The position numbers and the translations under genes are program-made. Of a stretch of DNA of 64,000 bases, positions 27,519 to 37,681 are shown piece by piece. Source of the stretch: CAVVEQ01 sp963804865 (lineage in GTDB: Bacteria; Chloroflexota; Anaerolineae; Anaerolineales; Anaerolineaceae); assembly GCA_963804865.1 (NCBI GenBank), contig CAWDSH010000026.1, positions 62,001 to 126,000 of the forward strand, read 5' to 3'. The notes beneath the pieces are model-generated. The model made no database searches and was not told the origin of the DNA. It saw only the letters and a list, made by a program, of their open reading frames with translations. Within the stretch, counting starts at the first letter, position 1, and each line of letters starts with the position of its first letter.

Positions 27519-28373
27519 TTAATGATCTTCGTTATCCTTCATGGGTTCGCCCTTGAGGCACATGCGCGTCAGGATGGCGTTGCGTACATCCTGAAAGGAT
27601 CCGATCTCCAGGTTGCACACGGTTGAGCGCGAGGGATCAATGGCCCACTTTTCATGCGCGTCACTATCCCAAACGCAGGGCAGCGCGCTGGTATCGAAAT
27701 CAAAAGGATCGGTACCGTCTATGGGACATTCCATGGCATCTATGTTGGATTCCAGCAGACCTTCCTCGCTATAACGCTGCCCGGCAGCCCAGGGATGGGC
27801 GGCAATGGCCATACCGCCCTGCGCGTGGATCGCTTTCACCGTGTCATAAATGTTCATACTGTCCTTGATCGGCTCCGTTATATTGAGTGCCAGCACTTCG
27901 ATATACCCCGTGCTGGGCACTTCCATTCCCGGTATGCAGAGGATCCGTCTTTCATTGACACAGGCCTGTATGACATCGTCGCACATGTGGTGATCGGTGA
28001 TGGCGATGAACTTGTAGCCGTACCCCAGAGCCACTTTGATCATATCTTCGTAATCATCTTTTCCATCCGAACAGGTGGTATGCACATGCAGATCGCCACG
28101 GGAGTAGATCCTGGCACGAGTCGGGATGGGACCAGGCGTCTTGGTCGCAGTAGGGAATGGTGTCAGCGAGGGCATGACCGTCGGACCCGGGAGCGGCGTG
28201 GAACTTGCAAACAGGGTCGCAGTGGGAGGCGGTGTGGGCGAGGATTCCAGCGGCATCGCCGTTGGCCCCAGGGTGACTCCGCTGAATGCAGGCTCGGCTG
28301 CTGCCGTGCTCGCACATGCCGTAAGTGCCAGAAGGAAGAATAGTGATACCGCTAAATATGGATGTTTCATCAC
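27519..28373 (-). CDS. PHP-domain metal-dependent phosphoesterase, lipoprotein
   Basis: A 284-residue exported protein. Lipobox LTAC is near residue 19, followed by a Pro/Thr/Ser-rich linker to about residue 85. The PHP domain shows all metal motifs: GDLHVHTTCSDG, ITDHHMCDD, PGMEVP, AAHPWAAGQR and WDSDAHEKW. PHP lipoproteins are presumed extracytoplasmic phosphoesterases; the substrate is unknown. The P/T-rich stalk after the lipid anchor is shared by other lipoproteins in this window (60927, 61974). Confidence 0.87.
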   Translation of the reverse strand: MMKHPYLAVSLFFLLALTACASTAAAEPAFSGVTLGPTAMPLESSPTPPPTATLFASSTPLPGPTVMPSLTPFPTATKTPGPIPTRARIYSRGDLHVHTTCSDGKDDYEDMIKVALGYGYKFIAITDHHMCDDVIQACVNERRILCIPGMEVPSTGYIEVLALNITEPIKDSMNIYDTVKAIHAQGGMAIAAHPWAAGQRYSEEGLLESNIDAMECPIDGTDPFDFDTSALPCVWDSDAHEKWAIDPSRSTVCNLEIGSFQDVRNAILTRMCLKGEPMKDNEDH

Positions 28374-28414
28374 AACAGTAAGGTTACAACATTCGTGCCG
28401 GGCTGGGAAAAATC

Positions 28415-29226
28415 CTAATCCTTTTTATGCGCCCGCAGGGTGAATGTCAGCGGCATGGAAGGCATATCATCAGGGGCATACCATTTGCCTTCTTCGCGCT
28501 CGACCAGGAAGGGAAAGTGCCGGTAGCAAGTATAGGGGTACTCGTGCACGAATTCGAGCGTCAGGCCGGCATCGATCAGCCCGGTGATGATCTCGCCCAC
28601 GCGCGGCGTCCACTCGTATTCGACCGGCTGTTCCACTTTTGCTTCCAGGTCGGCATAAGAGCCGCCCGTTTCGAACTCCAATGGCTCAGCGGTGAAATAC
28701 GGATATGCCACCTCATATCCTTTTACTTCACCTTCATTCTCGAAAACACTTGAGAAGGGGTGGAATTCTGCGATGTAGAATACTCCACCCGGTTTGAGGA
28801 TATCTGGCCGACGATCTGCGCCCAGCGCGGTATGTCCGGCAGCCAGATCAGCACGCCATAGCTGGTGTAAACCCGGTCAAATTGCTCGTCGAGGTGATCG
28901 GGCAGATCGTAAAGATCACAGCAGATGAAACGCGCCGGTATCTTCAGCTCCGCCGACAGCTCCCGGGCAATGCGGATACCCTCACTGGAAAAATCCATCC
29001 CGGTCGCCTGCGCGCCCAGCCGCGCCCAGGAAAGCGTATCCAGTCCGAAATGGCACTGCAGGTGCAAGAGGGATTTCCCCTTCACCTCGCCCATCTCAGA
29101 AAGGATCAGCTCATCCAGGCTGGACTTGCCCTGCTTGAATTCGTCCACCTGGTAGAACCTGGAACGGGAGTTGATCAGGGCGAATTCATCCCACATCTTT
29201 TGATTGGCTTTACGATATTCATCCAT
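28415..29226 (-). pseudogene. Class I SAM-dependent methyltransferase with one frameshift
   Basis: From the ATG at 29226 (MDEYRKANQKMWDEFALINS) the protein has motif I LLHLQCHFGLDTLSWA, GMDFSSEGIRIARELS and SYGVLIWLPDIPRWAQIVGQ, a methyltransferase-11 type fold. The frame is then lost near 28800. It resumes as ILKPGGVFYIAEFHPFSSVF and continues to 28415. One missing base near GGCCAGATATCC explains the break. Small-molecule methylation is likely; substrate unknown. It lies 32 bp downstream of the GH1 gene on the same strand. Confidence 0.82.
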
Positions 29227-29258
29227 CCGATACCTTGCTTCCTGTTGGTAGACGTAAT

Positions 29259-30612
29259 TTACAGATTGCTGCCGTTGCTGGCGATCACCCCGCGGTACCA
29301 ATCATAGGAGTCTTTAGGAGTGCGCTTGCCAGTGGGGTAATCCACATAGATCAGCCCGAAGCGCTGACGGTAACCCTCCGCCCATTCGAAATTATCCAGG
29401 ATGGACCAGTGGAAGTAACCTTGGATGTCCACGCCGTCCTCGATCGCCCGGCGCACCTGCTTGAGATAGCGTCCGGTGAAATCGATACGCTGCGGGTCGT
29501 GCACTCTGCCATCTTCGTGCACCCAATCCATGCAGGAAAGGCCGTTTTCAGTGATGTAGATCGGTTTTTGATAGCGCTCGTAGAGGAACTTCGGAGTCCA
29601 GTAGAGCGCCTCGGGGGTAACCTGCCAGTGCGTGAGAGTATGCTGACTGCCGTCCGGGAATTCCACCTCTTCAGGAAGACCATCCCTGCCCTGGCGGATG
29701 GGCGTGGCAAAATAGGTGTTCATACCGTAGAAATCAAGTGGCTGGGAAATGAGCTCCATATCACCCGCTTTCACTTCCGGCATGGCGCCGCCAAACAGGC
29801 GCAGCCCATCTTCCGGGTAGCTGCCGAGGAACATCGGATCCGAAAACCAGGTGTTGCTCCACAGGCTTTTTTCAAAACATCCGAGGGTAAAGCGACGTGT
29901 TGCTTCGATATCTTCAGCTTTTTCACTGGCAGGGATCGAGGAACCACCCACCGGGGCATAGCCGATGACCGGTTTCTTTTTAGCTTCATTACGTATCACC
30001 CGCGCAGAGCGACCGTGCGCCAACAGGACGTTGTGTGACATTTGCAGTGCGTCCGGCCAGTCCACCTTTAAACCAGGCGCGTGCACGCCATCCACGTAAC
30101 CCAGCTGCAGGAAGACCTGCGGCTCGTTGATCGTCATCCACTGCGTCACGCGATCTGAGAAATTGTCGACCACCAACCTGGTATAGTCCTCGAACCATAG
30201 CGGAGAATGCGGATTCAACCACCCGCCGCGGCGGTGGAGGGCAACGGGGTAATCCCAGTGAAATATCGTCACCCAGGGCGTGATACCCGCTGAAAGCAGC
30301 TCGTCGATCAGGGCGTTGTAAAAGGCGATCCCCTTGGGGTTGGCAGCGCCGGTGCCTTCCGGGATCAACCTGGTCCAGGAGAGGGAAAGCCGGTAGGCCT
30401 TCAATCCGAGCTGTCTTCATCAGAGCGACATCTTCCTTGAAATGGTGGTAATGGTCGCACGCTACATCCCCATTGTCGCCGTGATAGACCTTCCCGGGAA
30501 CCCGGCAGAAGGTATCCCAAATGGATGGGGTGCGCCCATCCACCGCAGCGGCACCTTCAATTTGATAGGAAGCAGCGGCGGCTCCCCAGATGAAATCGGC
30601 TGGAAACGGCAT
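29259..30612 (-). pseudogene. GH1 beta-glucosidase with one frameshift
   Basis: Glycoside hydrolase family 1. The N-terminus PADFIWGAAAASYQIEGAA is diagnostic, the acid/base motif is MTINEPQ (Glu at about residue 163), and the nucleophile motif is YITENG. WSILDNFEWAEGYRQRFGL is near the C-terminus. The frame breaks near 30408 between VALMKT and LGLKAYRLSLSW. Removing one base gives 451 codons, the normal GH1 length. It would hydrolyse cellobiose or other beta-glucosides in the cytoplasm, as no signal peptide is present. Confidence 0.88.
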
Positions 30613-30842
30613 TTTCTACTCCTGGTAACCGGGATTATTTGGGTAAAGTATATCATCCCGCTTTAAAAAGCACCAAAACCCCAATTCCCGGAGGCATAAT
30701 CCTTGCAACAAAGCCTAACAATTCTGTTAGTAAGTCGCAGGAAGATTTTGTGTTATTATTTATACGAAGTTGCAATTTAGTTGTTTTTGGTTATTCATTG
30801 TAGGTTTATTTTTTGGTGTTGAAGGGATAGAAGAAATGAAAT

Positions 30843-33800
30843 TTGAAAGAAGTTATTTTACCCACAGCCAGCCTGGCAATGATCGTCGCGATGCTATTCA
30901 GCCTGGTCTACCCCAGCTCGGTACTGGCGGATGATTTCACCGGCACTGCCGGCAACGACACCATCAACGGCACCGCGGGTGATGACAACATCTGGGGATT
31001 GGGCGGGAACGACACCCTCAACGGCAATGGCGGCAACGATATGATCGATGGCGGCGCAAACAACGATACCCTTAACGGTGGCGATGGCAACGACACCCTC
31101 GTTGGCGGTTCCGGCACGGACACCATCAATGGCGGCAACGGCACGGACACGGTCTCGCAGACCGTAAATGCCAACCAGACGCTCACCAACGCGCAGCTCA
31201 CCGGCAACGGCACTGATACGCTCAGCAGCATCGAGCAGGCTAATCTGACCGGAGGTGCGAGCAATAACACTCTTAACGCCGCGGCTTTCTCCGGTAACGT
31301 CACCCTCAATGGTTTGGGCGGCAACGACACTCTCACAGGCGGATCCGGAAGCGATACGCTTAATGGCGGTGACGGGACCGACACGCTCACCGGGGGTGCC
31401 GGCAACGATACCCTCACCGGCGGCGCGGGCAACGATACCTACAGTTTCAACACCAATTCCGCGCTGGGCTCCGATAGCATCGATGAATCGGGTGGCGGCA
31501 CCGATACCATCACCTTTTCCGGGTCCAACAACGCAGTCACTTTGAACCTGGGCAATGCAGGCAGCCAGGCGGTGAACGGCAACCTGAACCTTACCCTCAC
31601 CCCCGACCAGATCGAGACTCTCACCGGCGGCAATGGTGCTGATACCCTCACGGGTAACAGCCTTAACAACACGATTAATGGCGGGAGTGGCAACGATACC
31701 TTGAGCGGCGGAGCAGGCAACGATTCCCTCGTTGGCGGTACCGGCACCGATACGGTTGTTCAGACCGTGGATGGCGCCCAGACGCTTACCAATGCCCAGC
31801 TCACCGGGACGGGCACCGACACATTGAACTCGATCGAAAGAGCCAACCTCTCAGGCGGCGCGGGTAACGACACGATCAATGCTACTGCTTTCTCCGGAAC
31901 GACGACTATAAATGGACTTGGCGGGAACGACACCCTGACCGGCGGATCCGGGGTGGATACGATCAGCGGTGGTGACGGGGATGATACCCTGAGGGGAAAC
32001 AATGGCAATGACACCCTGAGCGGCGGGAATGGCACAGACACGGTGGTGCAGACCGTCAATGCCAACCAGGCGCTCACCAACACGTCCCTCACCGGAACCG
32101 GCACGGACACGCTTTCCAGCATCGAGATCGCCATCCTTACCGGCGGCGCGGGCAACAACACGCTGAACGCCTCTACTTATGCCGGCATCGCGATGCTGTA
32201 TGGGTTGGATGGCAACGATACGCTTACAGGCGGCTCGGGTAATGATACCCTGGATGGCGGCAACGGCAACGATACACTCAACGGCAATGCCGGTAATGAT
32301 ACTCTGACCGGTGGTGCGGGAACGGATTCCCTCACCGGCGGAACAGGAAATGATACCTATCTCTTCGATTCGGATACCGCGCTCGGCACGGATACCATAA
32401 CCGAAGCTGCAGCCGGTGGAATAGACACGCTGGACTTCACAGGTTCCAGCAACGACGTCAACGTCAATCTGAATACCTCGGGGACCCAGGTGGTCAACGC
32501 GAATCTTACCCTTAATATAGCTGCTGCCTCTGTGGGTCAAATTGAGAATCTGACCGGTGGCGCTGGCAATGACACGTTGACCGGGAATGCCCTGAATAAT
32601 ACCCTCTCCGGTGGCGGCGGCAATGATGTTCTCACCGGAAACGCCGGGAACGATACCCTCAACGGGGGCGATGGCAATGACACGATCAACACCAATGGCG
32701 GCGCGGATGGCGTGGATGGTGGCACGGGCGATGATATTATCAACTTCTCCGGCAACGGTGATGGCACCTCTGCCACCGGCGGAACCGGCAGCAACATCTT
32801 CCGTTTCCTGGCTGGTGTGGTGGGGCATTACCTGCTCACCTCGCAGGGCACGGACACCCTCGATTTCAGCAACTATGGCACCAGTATCGCCCTGGACCTG
32901 AACAGCTCCGCCGACCAGAACGTGGGCGGCGGGTTGTTCCTGCAACTGACGAATTTCTTTACCAACGTGATCGGCACAGCCTTTGATGACATGATCAGCG
33001 GCAATAACCTGGATAACGACCTGCAGGGCGGAGCAGGAAATGATACGCTCGTCCAAACTGTTGATGCCGACCAGGTGCTCACCGATACCACCCTCTCCGG
33101 GCAGGGAAACGATACCCATTCCGGTTTCGAGCAGGCGGTCATCACGGGTGGAGCAAGCAGCAACAGCCTGGATGCCTCCACCAATTCCAACCCGGCGGTC
33201 CTGAATGGCATGGGTGGAGATGACACTCTGACTGGCAGCCTGGCAGGCGACACATTAAACGGCGGCGCCGGGAACGATACACTGGTCAACAGCATGGGTA
33301 ACGATCACCTGGATGGCGGAGCGGATACGGACACCGTCATCCAGAGCGTGGATGCAGACCAGGTGCTCAGCGATGGAACCCTTACCGGCATGGGTAATGA
33401 CACCCTGGCGGGCATCGAAATCGCCATCCTGACCGGCGGCATTGGCAACAACAACCTGGACGCCTCACTCTTCACCGGCGTTGCCATCCTGAATGGCCTG
33501 GGGGGCGACGACCTGCTCAACGGCGGTTCGGGCGACGACACCCTCAACGGCGGCAGCGGCAATGACACCCTCACCGGTAATGCGGGCAGCGACGTTCTCA
33601 ATGGCGAAGATGGAAATGACACATTAAACCTCAACGGCGGCGCGGATACTGCCAATGGCGGCGCAGGGGATGAAACCTTGAACTTATCAGGGAGCGCTGG
33701 CGGCACGAACGCAACCGGCGGATCGGGCACCAACCAGTTCTCTATCCAACCCGGGTTGAGCGGCAACATCACCCTGGATGCCCAGGGTTTGGATACACTG

Positions 33801-34625
33801 GATTTCAGCGCCTTTAGCAACGGTATATCCTTCAGCCTAGGTGTTGCCACCGCGCAAGCCCTGGCAGGCGGACTCAATCTCTCGGCGGGCACCAATTTCA
33901 CCAACCTGGTCGGCACCGCCTTTGATGATGTCCTCACCGGTAACGCCCTGGATAATACCCTTCGAGGCCTGGCAGGCAGGGACATTTTGAATGGGGCTGC
34001 GGGTAACGACATCATGGATGGCGGCAGCGGGACGGATACGGTCACCTGCGCCAATCGAAACCCTGGCGACACCCTGATCAGCATCGAGCTGCCGGATTGT
34101 TCACCCATCCCGCTTCCCCCGCCCTCAACCGGCAGCAATTACCGCAGCGGGGAGCTGGTCAACCTGAATTGCGGTACGACCACCCTGATCCTTCCCAGCG
34201 GGGATTACGTGCGCATCAACGGTCTTTGCGGCAACTACACGGCTGTCCTGACCCAGGAATTCGCAGAGAACCTGGCCGGTTTGGATGGCACCATCCTTCG
34301 CGGGATGCACCTCGTGCTCCATGAAAACGGCATCCTCCTGGAATCGGTGCCCGTTGGCGCAACGATCACCTGGTCCTTCATGCTTTCCGCTGATATTGAC
34401 GCCACACCCGAGATGTCCTTTTTCGATGCCTCGCTCAATCAAGGTAATGGTGATTGGATGCGGGTGCCGGCCCGCCTTGTGGAGAAGGGGAGCATAGTGA
34501 CCACCCCCCTGCACCCGGGCATGGATGACGGCATGCTCTTTTACGCGGGCGTATCTCTCGACCCCAACCATCGTCTTGAGGTCACCACCAATTTCTCTGG
34601 ATTGATGGCAATATCCCATCCATGA
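30843..34625 (+). CDS. Large RTX-type (hemolysin-type calcium-binding repeat) exported protein
   Basis: A 1260-residue protein with an N-terminal Sec signal (LAMIVAMLFSLVYPSSVLA) and then about 1,060 residues of GGxGxDxLx nonapeptide repeats, which bind calcium in parallel beta rolls. Three larger modules recur between the nonapeptides. The C-terminal 160 residues (from about NYRSGELVNLN) are repeat-free. The called start is TTG at 30843. An ATG at 30836 would read MKLKEVILP if one T of 30842-30844 were absent, and is probably the true start. A terminator follows. Probably an extracellular or cell-surface structural protein. Confidence 0.85.
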   Translation: MKEVILPTASLAMIVAMLFSLVYPSSVLADDFTGTAGNDTINGTAGDDNIWGLGGNDTLNGNGGNDMIDGGANNDTLNGGDGNDTLVGGSGTDTINGGNGTDTVSQTVNANQTLTNAQLTGNGTDTLSSIEQANLTGGASNNTLNAAAFSGNVTLNGLGGNDTLTGGSGSDTLNGGDGTDTLTGGAGNDTLTGGAGNDTYSFNTNSALGSDSIDESGGGTDTITFSGSNNAVTLNLGNAGSQAVNGNLNLTLTPDQIETLTGGNGADTLTGNSLNNTINGGSGNDTLSGGAGNDSLVGGTGTDTVVQTVDGAQTLTNAQLTGTGTDTLNSIERANLSGGAGNDTINATAFSGTTTINGLGGNDTLTGGSGVDTISGGDGDDTLRGNNGNDTLSGGNGTDTVVQTVNANQALTNTSLTGTGTDTLSSIEIAILTGGAGNNTLNASTYAGIAMLYGLDGNDTLTGGSGNDTLDGGNGNDTLNGNAGNDTLTGGAGTDSLTGGTGNDTYLFDSDTALGTDTITEAAAGGIDTLDFTGSSNDVNVNLNTSGTQVVNANLTLNIAAASVGQIENLTGGAGNDTLTGNALNNTLSGGGGNDVLTGNAGNDTLNGGDGNDTINTNGGADGVDGGTGDDIINFSGNGDGTSATGGTGSNIFRFLAGVVGHYLLTSQGTDTLDFSNYGTSIALDLNSSADQNVGGGLFLQLTNFFTNVIGTAFDDMISGNNLDNDLQGGAGNDTLVQTVDADQVLTDTTLSGQGNDTHSGFEQAVITGGASSNSLDASTNSNPAVLNGMGGDDTLTGSLAGDTLNGGAGNDTLVNSMGNDHLDGGADTDTVIQSVDADQVLSDGTLTGMGNDTLAGIEIAILTGGIGNNNLDASLFTGVAILNGLGGDDLLNGGSGDDTLNGGSGNDTLTGNAGSDVLNGEDGNDTLNLNGGADTANGGAGDETLNLSGSAGGTNATGGSGTNQFSIQPGLSGNITLDAQGLDTLDFSAFSNGISFSLGVATAQALAGGLNLSAGTNFTNLVGTAFDDVLTGNALDNTLRGLAGRDILNGAAGNDIMDGGSGTDTVTCANRNPGDTLISIELPDCSPIPLPPPSTGSNYRSGELVNLNCGTTTLILPSGDYVRINGLCGNYTAVLTQEFAENLAGLDGTILRGMHLVLHENGILLESVPVGATITWSFMLSADIDATPEMSFFDASLNQGNGDWMRVPARLVEKGSIVTTPLHPGMDDGMLFYAGVSLDPNHRLEVTTNFSGLMAISHP

Positions 34626-34644
34626 TCAAACAAGAACAAATTTT

Positions 34645-34680
34645 TCGGGCTGGTTCTAGTAACCAGCCCGATTTATTTTA
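34645..34680 (+). terminator. Rho-independent terminator after the RTX gene
   Basis: The 11-bp stem at 34645-34655 and 34661-34671 (TCGGGCTGGTT with its complement) has a CTAGT loop and is followed by a T-rich tail. It starts 20 bp after the stop. Confidence 0.85.
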
Positions 34681-36075
34681 GATCTTCGGTTTCTTGTAAC
34701 GCGCGGTTCTCTCCGGGTCTTCCTGGTACGGCTCGCCGGGCAACTCCGGGGACCTTGGGAGCGGTTTGCCAGGCGCTGCCTGTGCTGCGGAAGGCGGCTC
34801 GCTGGGCATCACCGGGGTGGAGGGCGGCGGCAGATTCTCCTCCTCCTTGACGTATTTCTCGATGAGCGCCAGGATCTTATCAGAATCGCGGTAAAGGTCA
34901 ACGATCTTGCCGTCGATCTCGCAGGCGCGCCATGAAGCCGTGCGCTCCAGGGCGTGCACCTCGGAATCCACCGCCACCATGATCCAGATATCCTGCAGCA
35001 ACCAGAGGTTGTTCAGGTTGATGCGCGTGGCGTTTCCATCCACGTTCTGGATGGGACGGGTGGCGTCCACCAAGAAAAGCAAGCGGCTGGTGAGATAGCC
35101 CTCCAGGCGGTTGTCATTCTTGCCAACTTTCAAAGATTTTTGCAGCATCTCTGCCGTGTTCGTATCCGGGACATTGAAGAGGTGGATCTTGAAGGCGTGC
35201 CCCAGGGAAGCCAGCTCGGGCAGCTCAACAACAGCCTTCTCCTCAGTGGAAGTCAACTTGACGGGACGCTCTACAGCTTGCGCCTGTTCGGCAGGCGGTT
35301 GGGAAAATATGGACGGCAGCGGTTCATAAACAGGCATCTGCGCGGGAGGGCTTTCAGCCAATGGAGCGGAACTGGCGGTTGCTTCGGCTGCCGCTGCAGT
35401 CTGTAAATCCTGCACGCGCTGGTAGATGGCAGGTTTTTCCTTTACCACCACGTATTTCGCTACCAGTTCCTTGCCGGCTTTTTCAAAGTCTTTTTTAGAT
35501 ATCTGGGTGGTGAACATCCAGAAAGAGATAATGGTGGCAAAGGCAAGAGCCAGGAACGACAGTGTCTTCGAGAAGCCCGGGTTTGCCAGGATGTACCAGA
35601 TGGAAGCCGGGATCACGGACAGCATGATGATGGACGAGATCAGGCGTTTGCGATCGTGAGCCGCCATGTTGACGCAGCGGTCGCAGATATAGTGCGCCTG
35701 GGTTTTCTTTTCGCCATCAACGGTGACAACATGGTCATAGAAATTCCCGTCACGGTCGATGCCGCCGCACATCAGGCAGATGTTGCCATATTGGGATTCG
35801 CGCTCCTCCGCCGGCCACAGGTTGTAAAAAGTCTTGAACCAGCCTTTGCGAAAATAATAGATCGGCCAGAGGAAAGTCACCAGGTAGGGGATCAGCAGGA
35901 GAAATGCGCGAAAACTGTTGAGTGAAAAGGGAAATAAAGGATCGACATTGGTACTGCGCAGGTACCAGGCGTAGATCAATCCCCAAACGATGGCACCGAA
36001 GACAAATGTACCCAACCCCAAGATGACCCACTTCCCGGGCTGCGCGTCTTTTCGGTACTGTTTCTTTTTCGCCAT
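34678..36075 (-). CDS. Membrane protein with CxxC pairs, unknown function
   Basis: About 465 residues from MAKKKQYRK. Two TMs (about residues 15-75) are followed by a cytoplasmic loop with CLMCGG and ICDRCVN, a probable metal-binding knuckle. Two more TMs follow (about residues 150-190), then a Pro/Ala-rich linker, a globular domain (about 280-410) and a Pro-rich tail ending TARYKKPKI. GGAAAG upstream supports this start rather than the in-frame ATG at 36120. No family recognised. Confidence 0.75.
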   Translation of the reverse strand: MAKKKQYRKDAQPGKWVILGLGTFVFGAIVWGLIYAWYLRSTNVDPLFPFSLNSFRAFLLLIPYLVTFLWPIYYFRKGWFKTFYNLWPAEERESQYGNICLMCGGIDRDGNFYDHVVTVDGEKKTQAHYICDRCVNMAAHDRKRLISSIIMLSVIPASIWYILANPGFSKTLSFLALAFATIISFWMFTTQISKKDFEKAGKELVAKYVVVKEKPAIYQRVQDLQTAAAAEATASSAPLAESPPAQMPVYEPLPSIFSQPPAEQAQAVERPVKLTSTEEKAVVELPELASLGHAFKIHLFNVPDTNTAEMLQKSLKVGKNDNRLEGYLTSRLLFLVDATRPIQNVDGNATRINLNNLWLLQDIWIMVAVDSEVHALERTASWRACEIDGKIVDLYRDSDKILALIEKYVKEEENLPPPSTPVMPSEPPSAAQAAPGKPLPRSPELPGEPYQEDPERTARYKKPKI

Positions 36076-36155
36076 GAATGACTTTCCGATTTCCGTTGAA
36101 ATTATAGCATGTGTTCCCATCTCGAATTTCCTGCCAGCCCTTATAAAATTGCAAA

Positions 36156-36208
36156 GTAGGGCGACCTGGCACTGTGAAAACCATTCAGTGCAGGCAGGTT
36201 GCCCCTAC
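36156..36208. repeat. Imperfect palindrome, GTAGGG...CCCCTAC
   Basis: The ends GTAGGGCGACCT and AGGTTGCCCCTAC pair almost fully, and CACTG/CAGTG form an inner stem. It lies between the membrane protein and the serpin gene. It shares its ends with the palindrome at 23488-23515. Confidence 0.55.
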
Positions 36209-36234
36209 TAGATTGATTTATTGACTGAAGGCGA

Positions 36235-37524
36235 TTACTTCGCCGTCGGATCCAGCACGCGCCCCACGAAGAGGATCGAGCCTGTGGGCAGATCGCGGAT
36301 GATGAAGATGAACGGGCGGTCGATCTTGAGCTCGACGGGTTCGCCCAACGGCATGGAGGTGATCTTCATGATCACCGCGGTGGCGGCTGCGGCTTCCGTG
36401 CCGGACTTCATCCACCGCCACAAAGGCTTTGTGGATCACTTCGGAGATATACAACTCGCGGCTGCCGGTCATGCCGGAGAAATCCGCCAGCGAATCATCG
36501 AAGGCGTCGGTCATGCCCATCGCGGAAAGAGTAGGCTTGAGCATGAAATCCGCGGAGAAGGTGAACCTGGGCATCCACAGGTTTACCTGGGGGTAGCTCA
36601 TGCCGCTGCCGATCTCATCCAACACACCGGCATCAAGTTTGCTTTCGAAATCGGTGAAAGCGCCTTCGTCGGGGACGAGGATCAACATGGCCAGCTGGCT
36701 GCCGGCATAAGGCAGCTCAACGGCCTGGTAGCCCTGCCCGGCGTAATAACCGAAGGATTCTGCTCTGCCACATCATTTCCGCGTCCACCGTGCTGCCATC
36801 CAGGCGGTGAAAGGGCAGCGGCTGGGTGAGGCTTTCTTCGAAGGGGTGCAGCCAGGAGGCGTTGAAGTAGATGGCGTTGGTCAGCACCAGGCGGGTGAGC
36901 CCGCCGATGGCGCCCTGGGGGATGAGGTCCTTGATCTTCTGTTCGGTCTGATCGGCGACCCAGTCGTTGATCTCCAGGCGCGCCTTCTCGGGATCAGCCA
37001 TGAAGTCCACCAGGTTCATACCGGCGCCGTAGTTCTTGGCGAGCATATCGAGGAATTCGGGCAGGAACTCGTAATCCGCCTGCCCCCAGAGGGTGTTGGC
37101 GATATTGAGGCGGAAGCGCTGGTCTTTCGGCAGGTCCTCGATCTCGGAGCGGCTGGCAAGCTGAAGACCAAGGTCGTTGAAAGCGGGGTGCAGGCTATTC
37201 CTGGGGGAGGTCAAAGCGCAGCACGTCCGCCATCTGGCTGGCAGTGTTGCCGCGCGCCCCGGCGTAGGTCATGGCAAGCGCCTGGGAGATGCTGAAGGGG
37301 GAATAGAACAGGTTGCCGCCCTTCCCGGCGAGCTGGCGGTAAAGGTCGAAGGCGAAGGCGGTGTTGCCAGCGACGAGCGCGCTTTCATCCTGGTCGCTCA
37401 CCTGAGGCACCGTGTCGCGCGGCACATCGGACCTGACCTCGCCGCCCGCCGAGACCCGCCCGGCGCAGCCGGCGATGAGCGCAGCGATGGAGACGAACGA
37501 AACGAAACGCATTAATCGTGACAT
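36235..37524 (-). pseudogene. Serpin-family protease inhibitor, lipoprotein, with three frameshifts
   Basis: The start behind AGAGG encodes a lipoprotein signal (IAALIAGC), then the serpin fold: NLFYSPFSISQALAMTYAGA, NIANTLWGQ, LVLTNAIYFNASWLHPF, MLILVPDEG and VIHKAFVAVDE. The inhibitory hinge EAGTEAAAATA is intact, and the region after the reactive loop ends LKIDRPFIFIIRDLPTGSIL. The four pieces lie in shifting frames, with breaks near 37205, 36770 and 36400. By alignment the P1-P1' pair is about Thr-Ser. If intact, it would inhibit serine or cysteine proteases outside the cell. Confidence 0.85.
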
Positions 37525-37681
37525 GGCAACCTCTTTTCCTGTTTACATCCAAGACGCCTGCCGGGCGTGAATGGTTCCTTGGATTTTAACAATTTTCTGA
37601 TCTGCCTCTTACAGTTTTTTGATATTTGCGACCTATCATAAAGAGTGAAAAGTTATTTTCTTTATTCTAAAGGAGGACACC

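Noticed and set aside
31851..33119. 422-residue ORF antisense to the RTX gene
   Set aside because: It is repetitive (IIAAATGEGI type) only because it is the complement of RTX repeats, with no start signal or known domain.
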